Assembly (NCBI GenBank): GCA_965659005.1
Contig: CBFHVG010000052.1
Span: forward strand, 1 to 64,000
Direction: 5' to 3'
Source of the DNA: CAYPTY01 sp965659005
GTDB taxonomy: Bacteria > Bacteroidota > Rhodothermia > Balneolales > Balneolaceae
DNA: 64,000 bases
Position numbers and translations under genes: made by a program. Shown piece by piece: positions 26,056 through 34,581 of the stretch (the stretch's first letter is position 1; every line of letters begins with the position of its first letter). The notes under the pieces are model-generated. The model did not search any database. It saw only the letters and a list, made by a program, of their open reading frames with translations, and had not been told where the DNA came from.

Positions 26056-27573
26056 ATGATTAAGAACACACAACAGTTATCGCAGAAGCAGTCACTTCAG
26101 CAAAAGCTGTCGCCACAACAGCTTCAGTACATCAAACTGTTGCAACTCCCAACACTTGCGCTGGAACAACGCATTAAAGAAGAGCTTGAACTGAACCCTG
26201 TTCTAGAAGAAGTGCTAGAAATAGAACAAATAGAGGAACGTCTGGACCCCAATGAAGAAGAGAAAGTATCAGAAGAAAATGAAGATGATTTAGGTCTGGA
26301 TACTCTCGATGAGCATGAAGTTGAGTGGGATAACTTTGATGAGAACACAGAATTTGACGGGGAAGTTTACAATAGTTCACCAGAACATCCAGACGCAGAA
26401 GAATGGAGGGAAATACCTAATCCTTATCATGAATCCTTACTAGAAAATCTGGAAGAACAAGTATCGTTGTTGAATTTAACTGATGAAGAAGAATTGGTTG
26501 CAGTACAGATTTTAGGTTCAATTGATGAGGATGGATATTTTCGCAGAGACATAGAAGCTGTAGTCGATAACATTGCTTTTAATCATGGGGTTCTAGTTAC
26601 AGCAGAGGATGTTGATGATATTAGAAAAAGAATACAGCTACTCGATCCAATTGGAATTGCTTCTAAAGACCTTAGAGATTGTCTTTTAGTTCAGTTAAAG
26701 CAGTCTGCTAAAGAATTGGCAGGTCGAAATGTCGCTATAAATATGATTGAAAAGGAATGGGATGCTTTTGAAAAGAAGCATTTTGCTAAACTACAGCAGA
26801 AACTGAATGTTAGTGAAGAACATTTAAAACAAGCTTTTGAAGCAGTAACCCACATGGATCCCCGACCCGGGGCAGTAACATCAGATCCTGAAGATGCTAA
26901 TCAATATATCGAACCTGACTTCGAAGTTTACTGGGAACAATCAAATATTGAAAATGAAGATGAAGGCTTCTTCAATATAAAACTCAATCAACGTAATTCG
27001 CCGAGCCTGAGAATATCACCTCAGTATCAGGAAATGTGGGAAGAGATAAAGTCAAAGAAAGAAAAGAATCCAGCAAGAAAGGAAACGCAGACTTTCATTA
27101 AAAATAAAATGGATTCAGCTAATTGGTTTATGGAGTCTATTAGGCAGCGTCAGAATACTCTAATGAGAACGATAAAAACCATTGTTGCCCTGCAGGAAGA
27201 ATTCTTTAAATATGGTGACGGACTTAAACCAATGATCTTGAAAGATATTGCAGAACGTATTGGTATGGATATTTCAACGATTTCCAGAGTAGTAAATGGA
27301 AAATATGTTCAGACTAATTATGGTATATATGAACTGAAATATTTCTTTAATGAAGGTCTGGAAACAGAAAGTGGTGAAGAAGTCTCAAATAGGGAAGTCA
27401 AAAATATCCTGGAAGACATAATAAAGAGTGAAAATAAAAAGAAGCCCTTTTCAGATCAGGAACTTGCAGATAAATTGAACGAAAAAGGGTACATGGTCGC
27501 AAGAAGAACAGTGTCAAAATATCGAGAGCAATTGAATTTCCCAGTAGCAAGATTGAGAAAAGAGATAGTATAA
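26056..27573 (+). CDS. rpoN: RNA polymerase sigma-54 factor
   Basis: Sigma-54 directs RNA polymerase to -24/-12 promoters and needs AAA+ enhancer-binding activators. The 505-residue protein is full length. It has Region I, Q- and L-rich (QQLSQKQSLQQKLSPQQLQ) with ELELNPVLEE, an acidic Region II (about 55-125), the core-binding and central domains, the HTH ISTISRVVNGKYVQTNYGIYEL, and a perfect-position RpoN box ARRTVSKYRE near the C terminus. It is probably co-transcribed with the DUF3109 gene. No enhancer-binding protein is encoded in this window. Confidence 0.98.
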   Translation: MIKNTQQLSQKQSLQQKLSPQQLQYIKLLQLPTLALEQRIKEELELNPVLEEVLEIEQIEERLDPNEEEKVSEENEDDLGLDTLDEHEVEWDNFDENTEFDGEVYNSSPEHPDAEEWREIPNPYHESLLENLEEQVSLLNLTDEEELVAVQILGSIDEDGYFRRDIEAVVDNIAFNHGVLVTAEDVDDIRKRIQLLDPIGIASKDLRDCLLVQLKQSAKELAGRNVAINMIEKEWDAFEKKHFAKLQQKLNVSEEHLKQAFEAVTHMDPRPGAVTSDPEDANQYIEPDFEVYWEQSNIENEDEGFFNIKLNQRNSPSLRISPQYQEMWEEIKSKKEKNPARKETQTFIKNKMDSANWFMESIRQRQNTLMRTIKTIVALQEEFFKYGDGLKPMILKDIAERIGMDISTISRVVNGKYVQTNYGIYELKYFFNEGLETESGEEVSNREVKNILEDIIKSENKKKPFSDQELADKLNEKGYMVARRTVSKYREQLNFPVARLRKEIV

Positions 27574-27672
27574 GTTCTTGCAGTTTATTTCTGCCATTTT
27601 ATATTAGATTTAAGTCATGATCTCATCTCTTCAACCTTAAGTATTTGTTTAACTAATAAAACAAGAGAGAAC

Positions 27673-28026
27673 ATGAAAGAACAAATCAGGAGATCTGTTA
27701 CTATACTAGAACAGAATATTCAAAATATCAGAAGCGTGAGTGAATGGGCTTATTTAGTCGGCTTTAGAAGCTCAAAATCCTTTTCACGCTTGTTCAGAAA
27801 CGAATTCGGAATTAGACCAAAAGCATATTTAGATCGTATTCGAATTGAGGAGATTAAAAATCGCTTTTTAGAGATGCCGGATGTCAAATATTATTGTATT
27901 GCCCTTGAAGTCGGTTTGGAAGACGAACAGGCACTGTATAAGTTCGTAAAGAACCATCTTGGAATAAGTCCTACCGAACTAAAGAAACATACGTTGGAGA
28001 GCAGCTTCCCGCAAATGGCTGCCTAG
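27673..28026 (+). CDS. Stand-alone AraC-type DNA-binding domain protein
   Basis: The 117-residue protein is essentially one AraC/XylS double helix-turn-helix domain without an effector domain. The first HTH is around SVSEWAYLVGFRSSKSFSRLFRNEFG, ending in the family signature FGIRPKAYLDRIRIE. A second, more divergent copy-like segment (VKYYCIALEVGLEDEQALYKFVKNHLGISPTELK) follows, so this may be a tandem of two AraC-like half domains. It follows rpoN by 99 nt and shares the CTAG stop overlap with the convergent gene. Target genes are unknown. Confidence 0.8.
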   Translation: MKEQIRRSVTILEQNIQNIRSVSEWAYLVGFRSSKSFSRLFRNEFGIRPKAYLDRIRIEEIKNRFLEMPDVKYYCIALEVGLEDEQALYKFVKNHLGISPTELKKHTLESSFPQMAA

Positions 28027-29492
28027 GGTAGTAGATAAGCCAGTTCAATGGCTTGAAAAAAGGGGGTGAACATGTATAGAAGTGTAATCGCAATAACTGT
28101 TGACACTAAATGCAGTACAATTGTAAGCAACGAATATACTGTTCTGCCTCCAAGTTTAAATCTTGATGTATCAACTGATGCCATATTAAATGCATTAAAC
28201 CAGTTCATAACAAAGAATACTGCAAGAACATAGAACCAGGTATTTGTTGTTCCAATCTGAAAAAGCACACTCATTGCTGTTAATGCAAGAAAATTGAGCT
28301 GAAGTGGCCATGAGTACAGAGATAAAATCTGGCTGGAATGACGAATTTCTTTATTAGCTAATGAAATCCAAATGATGGCTATTATTTGGAAAACGGCTAT
28401 TATGATGACACCTAATACAAAGACAGATAAAAAAGTATCCCCAATGAAAGTGACATAGGGCAAATTGTAGAAGAATGATTTGATGCCAGCATCAGAAAAA
28501 CTTGCCCTCATCAGGTAGTAGAAAAATAAACCACCTGTAATAGCATGTTGCATTAAAATAATAATACCATTTGAAGTATTTCTGATACGATACTCCATGA
28601 TATCTTTCACAAAGTAGTTGTGTGAAAAGAAATATCTGAAAGCATTTGTCCTATAATTTGGGTGATAAGCATAATGAGTAATTATGGTGATCCATAGGAT
28701 TACTAAAACTAGAACATTCCAATTTGAATTAGGTGCTACTGGTGATTTTCTTGGTATTGGCAGGGGAGTATTTATTTCATTGAAACTGCTAAGAACATCT
28801 ATTAGTCCCTGATTTCTTTCCGAGGCTTTACGTAGCCATTCAGATTGAATAATTAATATTGAAGGGGCCGATGTAAGTAATTGGTTGATGACTCTTTCAT
28901 CCCCAGCCGAATATTCAACTTTATTAAACATCACTTTATTGATATTTAAAGTAGAGTCAGAAAAAGTTTTCACGTCAAAGATCACGTCATCCAAATAGTC
29001 GAATGATGGTAAGTCATCTTTATACAGAGGGCTATGAATAAAAATTTCTTTATTGGTCATTGATCTCAAAGAATCTACAATAACCTTAAAATCTTGAGCA
29101 AACTCTTCTTTATAAGTCTGGGAATTACGAATTAAAATATATCCACTGATTGTACTATCATTTTTCTCTCCAACCATGCTGGTCATCTTATTCAGTAACT
29201 CATTATCTCCCAGCAGGTAAGGAGTTAAAACAAATTGAATATCGCTAAGAAGATAGATACTTAAGTCGTTCTGATTGAGCTGAGAAAGAACCTCTTTATT
29301 AGGGTTACCCTCAATTTCGACCCAGTTTATACCTAATGTATCAATGAGATTTAAATCCTGAGATAAATCTTCAATAGATTGTTCTGAAGTAACCTGAAGG
29401 CGAATCCCAAGTTGAGTCTGAGCAGTGGCGATATTGCTGATCAAAAAGAACAGTAAGAAAAGAACCGATAAGCCTTTCGGATATCTTTTCAA
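28023..29492 (-). CDS. Secreted-domain plus polytopic membrane protein of unknown function
   Basis: I do not recognise a named family. The 489-residue product has a signal peptide (residues 1-24, ending ATAQ), an extracytoplasmic domain of about 220 residues whose pattern (GIRLQVTSEQSIEDLSQDL, LGINWVEIEG, LSIYLLSDI) looks like a degenerate TIM-barrel glycosidase, and then about six membrane helices from residue 255 on. Catalytic acids of a glycosidase could not be placed, so the domain may be inactive. miaB lies 1 nt upstream in the same direction, so the two are probably one transcript. Confidence 0.6.
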   Translation of the reverse strand: MKRYPKGLSVLFLLFFLISNIATAQTQLGIRLQVTSEQSIEDLSQDLNLIDTLGINWVEIEGNPNKEVLSQLNQNDLSIYLLSDIQFVLTPYLLGDNELLNKMTSMVGEKNDSTISGYILIRNSQTYKEEFAQDFKVIVDSLRSMTNKEIFIHSPLYKDDLPSFDYLDDVIFDVKTFSDSTLNINKVMFNKVEYSAGDERVINQLLTSAPSILIIQSEWLRKASERNQGLIDVLSSFNEINTPLPIPRKSPVAPNSNWNVLVLVILWITIITHYAYHPNYRTNAFRYFFSHNYFVKDIMEYRIRNTSNGIIILMQHAITGGLFFYYLMRASFSDAGIKSFFYNLPYVTFIGDTFLSVFVLGVIIIAVFQIIAIIWISLANKEIRHSSQILSLYSWPLQLNFLALTAMSVLFQIGTTNTWFYVLAVFFVMNWFNAFNMASVDTSRFKLGGRTVYSLLTIVLHLVSTVIAITLLYMFTPFFQAIELAYLLP

Positions 29493-29493
29493 T

Positions 29494-30849
29494 TTAGATG
29501 GCCACTTTTTCCCCGTAATATTCAGCTATGCTGCTTAGTCGGATTGGTTTAGCTATAAGAGTGGCAGATGTTGACTCAGTAATTTCAACTTCCACATAAT
29601 CACCCGGTTTATAATTCTCGCGATCGATGATTACCATTTTGTTTGTATCAGTACGGCCTGATAATTGATCTTCAGATCGTTTACTGGTTTTCTCAACCAG
29701 GATTAGATGTCTTTTACCAATCTCAGTTTTATTGGTCTCTTCCTGTATATTCATTTGCTGGCTAATGATTTCTGAAAGACGTCTTTTCTTGTCTTCCTCA
29801 GGAACGTCATCTTCAAACTTGCGATATGCCAGGGTTCTTTCCCTTTCAGAATAAGCAAACATGTAGGCAAGGTCATAGCGAACCTCTGCCATTAAGCTTA
29901 GTGTGTCCTCATGTTCTTCTTCTGTTTCACCACAAAACCCACTAATCATATCAGTTGATAGAGAAAGACCCGGAATAATACTTCTCATTTTATCAATGAG
30001 TTCAAGGTATTGTTCTCTGGTATAAGGTCTTCTCATTCTCTCAAGTACATCATTGTTACCAGATTGAGCTGGAATATGAATGTAATTACACAGATTTGGA
30101 CGCTCTGCCATCAGATATAGCAGATCATCGGGGAAATCTTTAGGGTGTGGAGATGAGAATCTAAACCGAATTTCAGGATCTACTTTACTTGCTTCGTCCA
30201 TCAATTTAGTGAATGTGTTTTCACCGTCTTTGTATGAATTCACATTCTGGCCAAGCAGAGTAACTTCTTTGTATCCTTCCTCACTAAGCTGCTTAATCTC
30301 TTTTAAAATACTTTCCATAGGGCGGCTTCGCTCACGTCCGCGTGTAAAAGGCACAACACAGAATGAACACATGTTATCACAGCCCCGCATTATGGAAACA
30401 AAGGCTGTAACGCCATTGCCAACGGTTCTAACCGGTGCTATGTCGGCATAGGTCTCTTCAAGTGAAAGGAGAACGTTTACAGCTTTTCTTCCGTCCTCAA
30501 CTTCAGCTATAAGTCTTGGGATATCTCTATAGGCATCAGGACCTACTACAATATCAACGAGTTGCTCTTCTTCGATGATCTGATCGCGAACACGTTCAGC
30601 CATACACCCAAGAACACCAACAGTTAGGTCATCTTTTTGCTTCTTTAACTTCCTGAACTCTTTTAATCTATTCCAGACTTTGGTTTCTGCATTTTCACGA
30701 ATGGAACACGTATTGACTAGAATAATATCAGCTGATTCAACAGTTTGAGATGGTTCCATACCATTTTCAAGCAGAATAGAATTCACGATTTCGGAATCCG
30801 CGAAATTCATCTGGCAGCCGTAGGTTTCTATAAAGAATTTTTTTGACAC
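29494..30849 (-). CDS. miaB: tRNA-2-methylthio-N6-dimethylallyladenosine synthase MiaB
   Basis: MiaB is a radical-SAM methylthiotransferase that modifies i6A37 in tRNAs. It has the N-terminal MTTase domain (FFIETYGCQMNFADSE, LVNTCSIRENAE, VLGCMAER), the radical-SAM motif RGCDNMCSFCVVPFTRGRERSR, and a C-terminal TRAM domain. The longest open frame begins at ATG 30909, but that codon lies in the loop of the terminator of the upstream gene. I therefore place the start at GTG 30849 (VSKKFFIETYG), which gives about 451 residues and the normal N terminus. A hypothetical membrane gene follows by 1 nt. Confidence 0.96.
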   Translation of the reverse strand: MSKKFFIETYGCQMNFADSEIVNSILLENGMEPSQTVESADIILVNTCSIRENAETKVWNRLKEFRKLKKQKDDLTVGVLGCMAERVRDQIIEEEQLVDIVVGPDAYRDIPRLIAEVEDGRKAVNVLLSLEETYADIAPVRTVGNGVTAFVSIMRGCDNMCSFCVVPFTRGRERSRPMESILKEIKQLSEEGYKEVTLLGQNVNSYKDGENTFTKLMDEASKVDPEIRFRFSSPHPKDFPDDLLYLMAERPNLCNYIHIPAQSGNNDVLERMRRPYTREQYLELIDKMRSIIPGLSLSTDMISGFCGETEEEHEDTLSLMAEVRYDLAYMFAYSERERTLAYRKFEDDVPEEDKKRRLSEIISQQMNIQEETNKTEIGKRHLILVEKTSKRSEDQLSGRTDTNKMVIIDRENYKPGDYVEVEITESTSATLIAKPIRLSSIAEYYGEKVAI

Positions 30850-30886
30850 GTTGTGTTGATTATTCGATTTAGTAGGCCGCAAATAT

Positions 30887-30921
30887 AAAAAAAAGGCGAT
30901 TCCAATCATACTGGAATCGCC
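30887..30921 (-). terminator. intrinsic terminator of the pilin-like cluster
   Basis: On the minus strand GGCGATTCCA and TGGAATCGCC make a perfect 10-bp stem with a 7-nt loop, followed by eight T. It ends the three-gene pilin-like cluster 30 nt after its last stop and lies 38 nt before the miaB start. Confidence 0.92.
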
Positions 30922-30951
30922 TTATGCAAGTGTATAAAAAAATTAAAAAAA

Positions 30952-32010
30952 CTACTCGTAAATGCTCATTCTTCTGTATGTATTAGTACCGGAAACGGCG
31001 CTTGCTGCAGCATCTGCATATTGTTGAGCAGAACAGTCGTACTGAACATTAATACTTCCAGATAAGTCAATATCGATTTCATTAGTTGAACCATCAGTAT
31101 TACCAATCATAAGTGAGCCATCAATGTCGGGGGTACCTCTACCTTTTAAATCGAAGGCATTTTCAAATATAACCAGGCCATTGAATTTAAAGTTACCTGC
31201 CAGTTCAAGTACACCGGATAATGCCAAATCACCACCACTACGTATTACAAGAATCCCATAACCTTCAGTTATACCACCAGTTAATTTTACGCTACCTTCA
31301 ACAAAGGTAATCTGTGGATTTGCTGCTGTTCCCATACCACCTTTGTAACTTCCGCTGATTCTAACAGTGCTCGGATCATTAGCAAGATTATCAATGAGTT
31401 CTTCAACAGGTTCAAAATCTACATCAGGATCAATCTTAACAATAGCGTCATTACTTTCCAGGTGACTGGTGTCGGTTTTGTACACTTTGTCAGCACCATC
31501 CTGACTAGCAACTGTTATTGCCGGTTGATCAGCACAGGTTCCTGAGGCATCATTACCACTAACAACAGAACTACCGCCTAAAGTGATAGTGAAATTATCA
31601 GTTGCAATACCAATAGCCGTAGTGAAAGTAGGAACAGCTCCAGCTGACTGTCTTAAATAAGTTGAAATAACAGTCTGAGTTTCTCCAAGATAGGTTGAAT
31701 TAGCAATAATCATGATAGTATCAGGATTTGTTCCAACTCCTAATCTTGTTTCATCTATGTAAAGTGAGACATCTGCACTATTGATAGTAGTTTCCCAAGG
31801 AGAGTTCTCGGTCGCACCCCAACTGTAATCATTATTCAATCTTTCCATGGCAAATTGAATAGCAGACACACCCATATTTCTTGCATGCAAACTACTCCCA
31901 ATACCACCAGTATTTTGTGCAATCATTTTCTTCTGAGTCTGTAAACCTAGTTGAGAAATCCCAAATATGATTACAGCTGCAGAAGCTGTTATTAACATTG
32001 CTCGTCCCAT
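30952..32010 (-). CDS. Pilin-like/PilX-like protein of unknown function, third gene of the cluster
   Basis: The 352-residue product starts with a very short polar segment and a hydrophobic helix (MLITASAAVIIFGISQLGLQ), followed by ARNMGVSAIQFAMERLNNDYSW, which resembles the N-terminal region of PilX-type minor pilins. The rest is an exported domain rich in G, S, T and D with repeated beta-strand patterns (VRISGSYKGG, FVEGSVKLTGG, LALSGVLELAG, LVIFENAFDLKG), suggestive of a beta-solenoid. Two cysteines (SGTCADQ and QYDCSAQQ) could pair. No canonical prepilin cleavage site (G followed by FxxxE) is seen. The two upstream genes have the same layout. Confidence 0.65.
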   Translation of the reverse strand: MGRAMLITASAAVIIFGISQLGLQTQKKMIAQNTGGIGSSLHARNMGVSAIQFAMERLNNDYSWGATENSPWETTINSADVSLYIDETRLGVGTNPDTIMIIANSTYLGETQTVISTYLRQSAGAVPTFTTAIGIATDNFTITLGGSSVVSGNDASGTCADQPAITVASQDGADKVYKTDTSHLESNDAIVKIDPDVDFEPVEELIDNLANDPSTVRISGSYKGGMGTAANPQITFVEGSVKLTGGITEGYGILVIRSGGDLALSGVLELAGNFKFNGLVIFENAFDLKGRGTPDIDGSLMIGNTDGSTNEIDIDLSGSINVQYDCSAQQYADAAASAVSGTNTYRRMSIYE

Positions 32011-32018
32011 AATATCTC

Positions 32019-32621
32019 CTAATTAGCTGCTAAATTTCTTGGTGTAAATCTCTTAACCCATGCTGAGTTTATATATCTACCTGCTTGGTTTGTTGAATAT
32101 TCCAGTAGTTCAGGACTTTCAACAACCATAATTACTTCAATTTGTCTAACTGTTGATAGGTCAGTTATGTTGAGCGGAAAAGCAAGAGGAGTGGTAGATC
32201 CCAAATCATCATAAAAATTTAAACGAAACCTAGTTACTCCCAGTGTAAATCTGGTTGTGTCTGTATCAACAACTCTGATCAGTAACTTATCATTTGGATT
32301 CGTACCGTTAGTTATATCTGTAGTTGTAAACTCCCATTTGATCGTTTCAACACTACCATTACTGCTATTATCAATATTGGATAAAAATGTAACACTGTTA
32401 GAATCGGCAGCAATTATTAAAGAATCAGTATTCAAATTTGGTGCATATCCCATTTTCGGAAAATCAAAAGCAACCACTTCTGCAATATCGCCACGGTGAA
32501 TTTGGGTTGTTTGTGAGAGTACTACATCAGTATTACTGTAGGATACATTCCGATTCATTGATCCAAGTATCAAAATTATGATCCCACCTATTACAAAACT
32601 CAGTACAATATTGACGTTCAT
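32019..32621 (-). CDS. Single-span pilin-like protein of unknown function, second gene of the cluster
   Basis: The 200-residue protein has an N-terminal hydrophobic helix at residues 4-21 (NIVLSFVIGGIIILILGS) directly at the amino end, with no signal-peptidase site. A beta-rich, T/N/D-rich ectodomain follows (VTFLSNIDNSSNGSVETIKWEF, FTLGVTRFRLNFYDD, VRQIEVIMVVESPE), in a pattern reminiscent of pseudopilins such as GspJ or PilW. The E5 residue of true pilins is missing. It lies 9 nt after the first and 8 nt before the third gene. The function is not known. Confidence 0.6.
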   Translation of the reverse strand: MNVNIVLSFVIGGIIILILGSMNRNVSYSNTDVVLSQTTQIHRGDIAEVVAFDFPKMGYAPNLNTDSLIIAADSNSVTFLSNIDNSSNGSVETIKWEFTTTDITNGTNPNDKLLIRVVDTDTTRFTLGVTRFRLNFYDDLGSTTPLAFPLNITDLSTVRQIEVIMVVESPELLEYSTNQAGRYINSAWVKRFTPRNLAAN

Positions 32622-32630
32622 AAATTTCCT

Positions 32631-33152
32631 TTAGTCTGAGTAAATACTTTTGACAAATGAAAACCGGAAAACAGTTAATGAATCAATATCGACTTTAAAC
32701 AGAGATTCATTAGTCAGGGTTACATTTATCTGTTTCATAGTTGTTCTTGTAAGTGACGTATTTTGATTTGTGTCCACGTACTCTACATCTATAGAGATAT
32801 CAAAATCACCATGTATAGTAGACACAACAGTGGTGTATCCATTGTAATCATCAAAATCGTCATATAAAGATCGGTCCGTTTCGCCCGGATCTGGACCTAA
32901 ATCTGCAGTTACAGTTGCAATTTGGTCAAGATTTGGGATTGGTCCACCCATTCCTGGAGTACTTAGTTCATCAAAAAGATGAACTTTGGCTTCATCAATA
33001 AAATCCTGAGCCATATTAGCGACTGCGGCTTCGTACTCATGCTCTATGACATACTTATTGTTGATGATTGTTGCTCTGTTAGAATTAATAACGAGAACAC
33101 TAACAATCATTAAAGCTGCCATTGTAATTATTATGTCGCTATAGTCTGTCAT
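32631..33152 (-). CDS. Single-span pilin-like protein of unknown function, first gene of the cluster
   Basis: The 173-residue product begins MTDYSDIIITMAALMIVSVLVIN, a short polar start plus one membrane helix. It continues with a helical stretch (EHEYEAAVANMAQDFIDEAKVHLFDEL) and a beta-rich C-terminal domain (STIHGDFDISIDVEYVD, MKQINVTLTNESL). This layout of an N-terminal helix continuing into a soluble helix is pilin-like, but no prepilin peptidase motif is clear. It is the first gene of a three-gene minus-strand unit that ends in a strong terminator. Confidence 0.6.
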   Translation of the reverse strand: MTDYSDIIITMAALMIVSVLVINSNRATIINNKYVIEHEYEAAVANMAQDFIDEAKVHLFDELSTPGMGGPIPNLDQIATVTADLGPDPGETDRSLYDDFDDYNGYTTVVSTIHGDFDISIDVEYVDTNQNTSLTRTTMKQINVTLTNESLFKVDIDSLTVFRFSFVKSIYSD

Positions 33153-33420
33153 GTTTTTTCCTTTATTGAAAATACATATTTGGCTACTCTTAATAGATTA
33201 GAAAAAACAAATCTAATCCAATGTAAATCTATAAGAATATTAGGATAAATGCTCGTAAACGTAACTTATGAGACTTTATGATCAATTAAATATTGTTAGT
33301 CTTTTTTAATCCATTCAGGTGTTTCTGATGTTCGCCAACTTGAAAATCATTATTCAACTGGAAACATTTGATTCAAGAACACAGATAATAGAGTGGTAGA
33401 GGCTACCGATGTTGCAAAAT
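33153..33420. other. 268-nt intergenic region before the pilin-like cluster
   Basis: This is AT-rich DNA between pyrE and the pilin-like cluster, both on the minus strand. On the minus strand it contains TAGATTTG (33215-33208), the same -7-like octamer found before recA. It is part of a small inverted repeat (GATTAG with CTAATC, about 33196-33218). A short GGTAG-AGG-CTACC hairpin is near 33395-33410 but has no T-run. No convincing gene is seen. Confidence 0.4.
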
Positions 33421-34071
33421 CTAACTAACTTTGGCTGCCCATGTATCAGGTTCCTGTCTCCAATTGGACAATATTTCCAAATCATCATTGGTTACAAAAC
33501 CTTCTTCAGCGGCAACTTCGATTAAGGTTTGATAATCAGTTAGAGTAAATACAGGAATTTGTTCCTCAGAGATGCGATCTGTTGCTTTCTGGAACCCATA
33601 TGTGAAGATGCTAAGAATTGCTTGTACATCTGCGCCAACAAATTGCAGTGCGTCAACTACAGACAATGCACTGCCGCCAGTAGAAATGAGGTCTTCAATA
33701 ACAACAGTTTTCTCACCTTTTGCTACTCCACCTTCAATCTGATTTCCCATACCATAGCTTTTAGCTTTTGCTCTAACATATGCCATTGGTTTATCAATTT
33801 TGTTGGCCACAATAGTAGCGTGAGGAATACCGGCTGTTGCTGTACCTGTGACTACATCTATATCAGTAAACTCATTTTTAATAATTTCCACAAAATGATC
33901 AGCTATGGAATTTCTGATTTCTGGAAATCTTAATGTGAGGCGGTTATCGCAATAAATAGGTGAATTCCACCCGGAAGACCATTTGAATGGGTCTTTCGGA
34001 CGAAGTAGTACCGCATTAATCTTAAGTAGTTGATGAGCCAGAATTCTGGCATAATCTTTGTCAATAACCAT
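33421..34071 (-). CDS. pyrE: Orotate phosphoribosyltransferase
   Basis: PyrE makes orotidine 5'-phosphate from orotate and PRPP. The 216-residue protein has the orotate-site start (LLKINAVLLRPKDPFKWSSGWNSPIYCDNRL), GTATAGIPHATIVANKI, the YVRAKAKSYGMGNQIEG loop with the catalytic Lys, and the PRPP motif VVIEDLISTGGSA. Length is normal. It is the last gene of a minus-strand group with pgpA and pgsA upstream (42-nt gap), probably transcribed from the pgsA side. Confidence 0.96.
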   Translation of the reverse strand: MVIDKDYARILAHQLLKINAVLLRPKDPFKWSSGWNSPIYCDNRLTLRFPEIRNSIADHFVEIIKNEFTDIDVVTGTATAGIPHATIVANKIDKPMAYVRAKAKSYGMGNQIEGGVAKGEKTVVIEDLISTGGSALSVVDALQFVGADVQAILSIFTYGFQKATDRISEEQIPVFTLTDYQTLIEVAAEEGFVTNDDLEILSNWRQEPDTWAAKVS

Positions 34072-34113
34072 ATTTGTAAAGCCTATCTGTAGAAATTAAC
34101 GCCATCACAGCGT

Positions 34114-34581
34114 TTAGAACGCAGTAAAGATAAGAATATTTAGTATCACAAGTGCATATAATCCTGCCAGAAGATCATCCAATAAAACTCCCCATCCTCC
34201 CTCAAATTTCTGCAATTTGTCTATTCCTAATGGTTTAAGAATGTCAAAAAACCTGAATAGTATGAATCCCGCCAATAATATTATCCAGTCAGCTTGAAAA
34301 TTGAGTGTGAGAGGAACAAAGCAGAATGTTAAAATTTGACCAGCCCATTCATCTATAACCATCATTGAGGGATCTTTTCCCCATTTCTGCTCGGCAGCAT
34401 CTGTGCTCCAAAGAGATAAAAGGGATACAAGAATGAAAAAAGGAATGAGCGCATACCAGCTAAAAAGTGAGCTAATAATCCAAATCAAAGGAAGCACAAA
34501 AAGAGAAGCCCATGTTCCCGGCGCGATAGGGAAGTAACCTATCCCAAATGTACTGGCTAAGACTATTTTTAATCTATTCAA
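34114..34581 (-). CDS. pgpA: Phosphatidylglycerophosphatase A
   Basis: PgpA dephosphorylates phosphatidylglycerophosphate to phosphatidylglycerol. The 155-residue membrane protein has the family motifs GIGYFPIAPGTWASL near the N terminus, MVIDEWAGQ in the middle and FRFFDILKPLGIDKLQK, with GWGVLLDDLLAGLYA near the end and three or four spans. It starts 8 nt before the end of pgsA, so the two consecutive enzymes of phosphatidylglycerol synthesis are translated from one message. Confidence 0.95.
   Translation of the reverse strand: MNRLKIVLASTFGIGYFPIAPGTWASLFVLPLIWIISSLFSWYALIPFFILVSLLSLWSTDAAEQKWGKDPSMMVIDEWAGQILTFCFVPLTLNFQADWIILLAGFILFRFFDILKPLGIDKLQKFEGGWGVLLDDLLAGLYALVILNILIFTAF

Noticed and set aside
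26124..26380. Two open frames antisense to the acidic region of rpoN
   Set aside because: They arise from the GAA/GAG-rich acidic stretch read backwards, giving Ser/Phe-rich nonsense.
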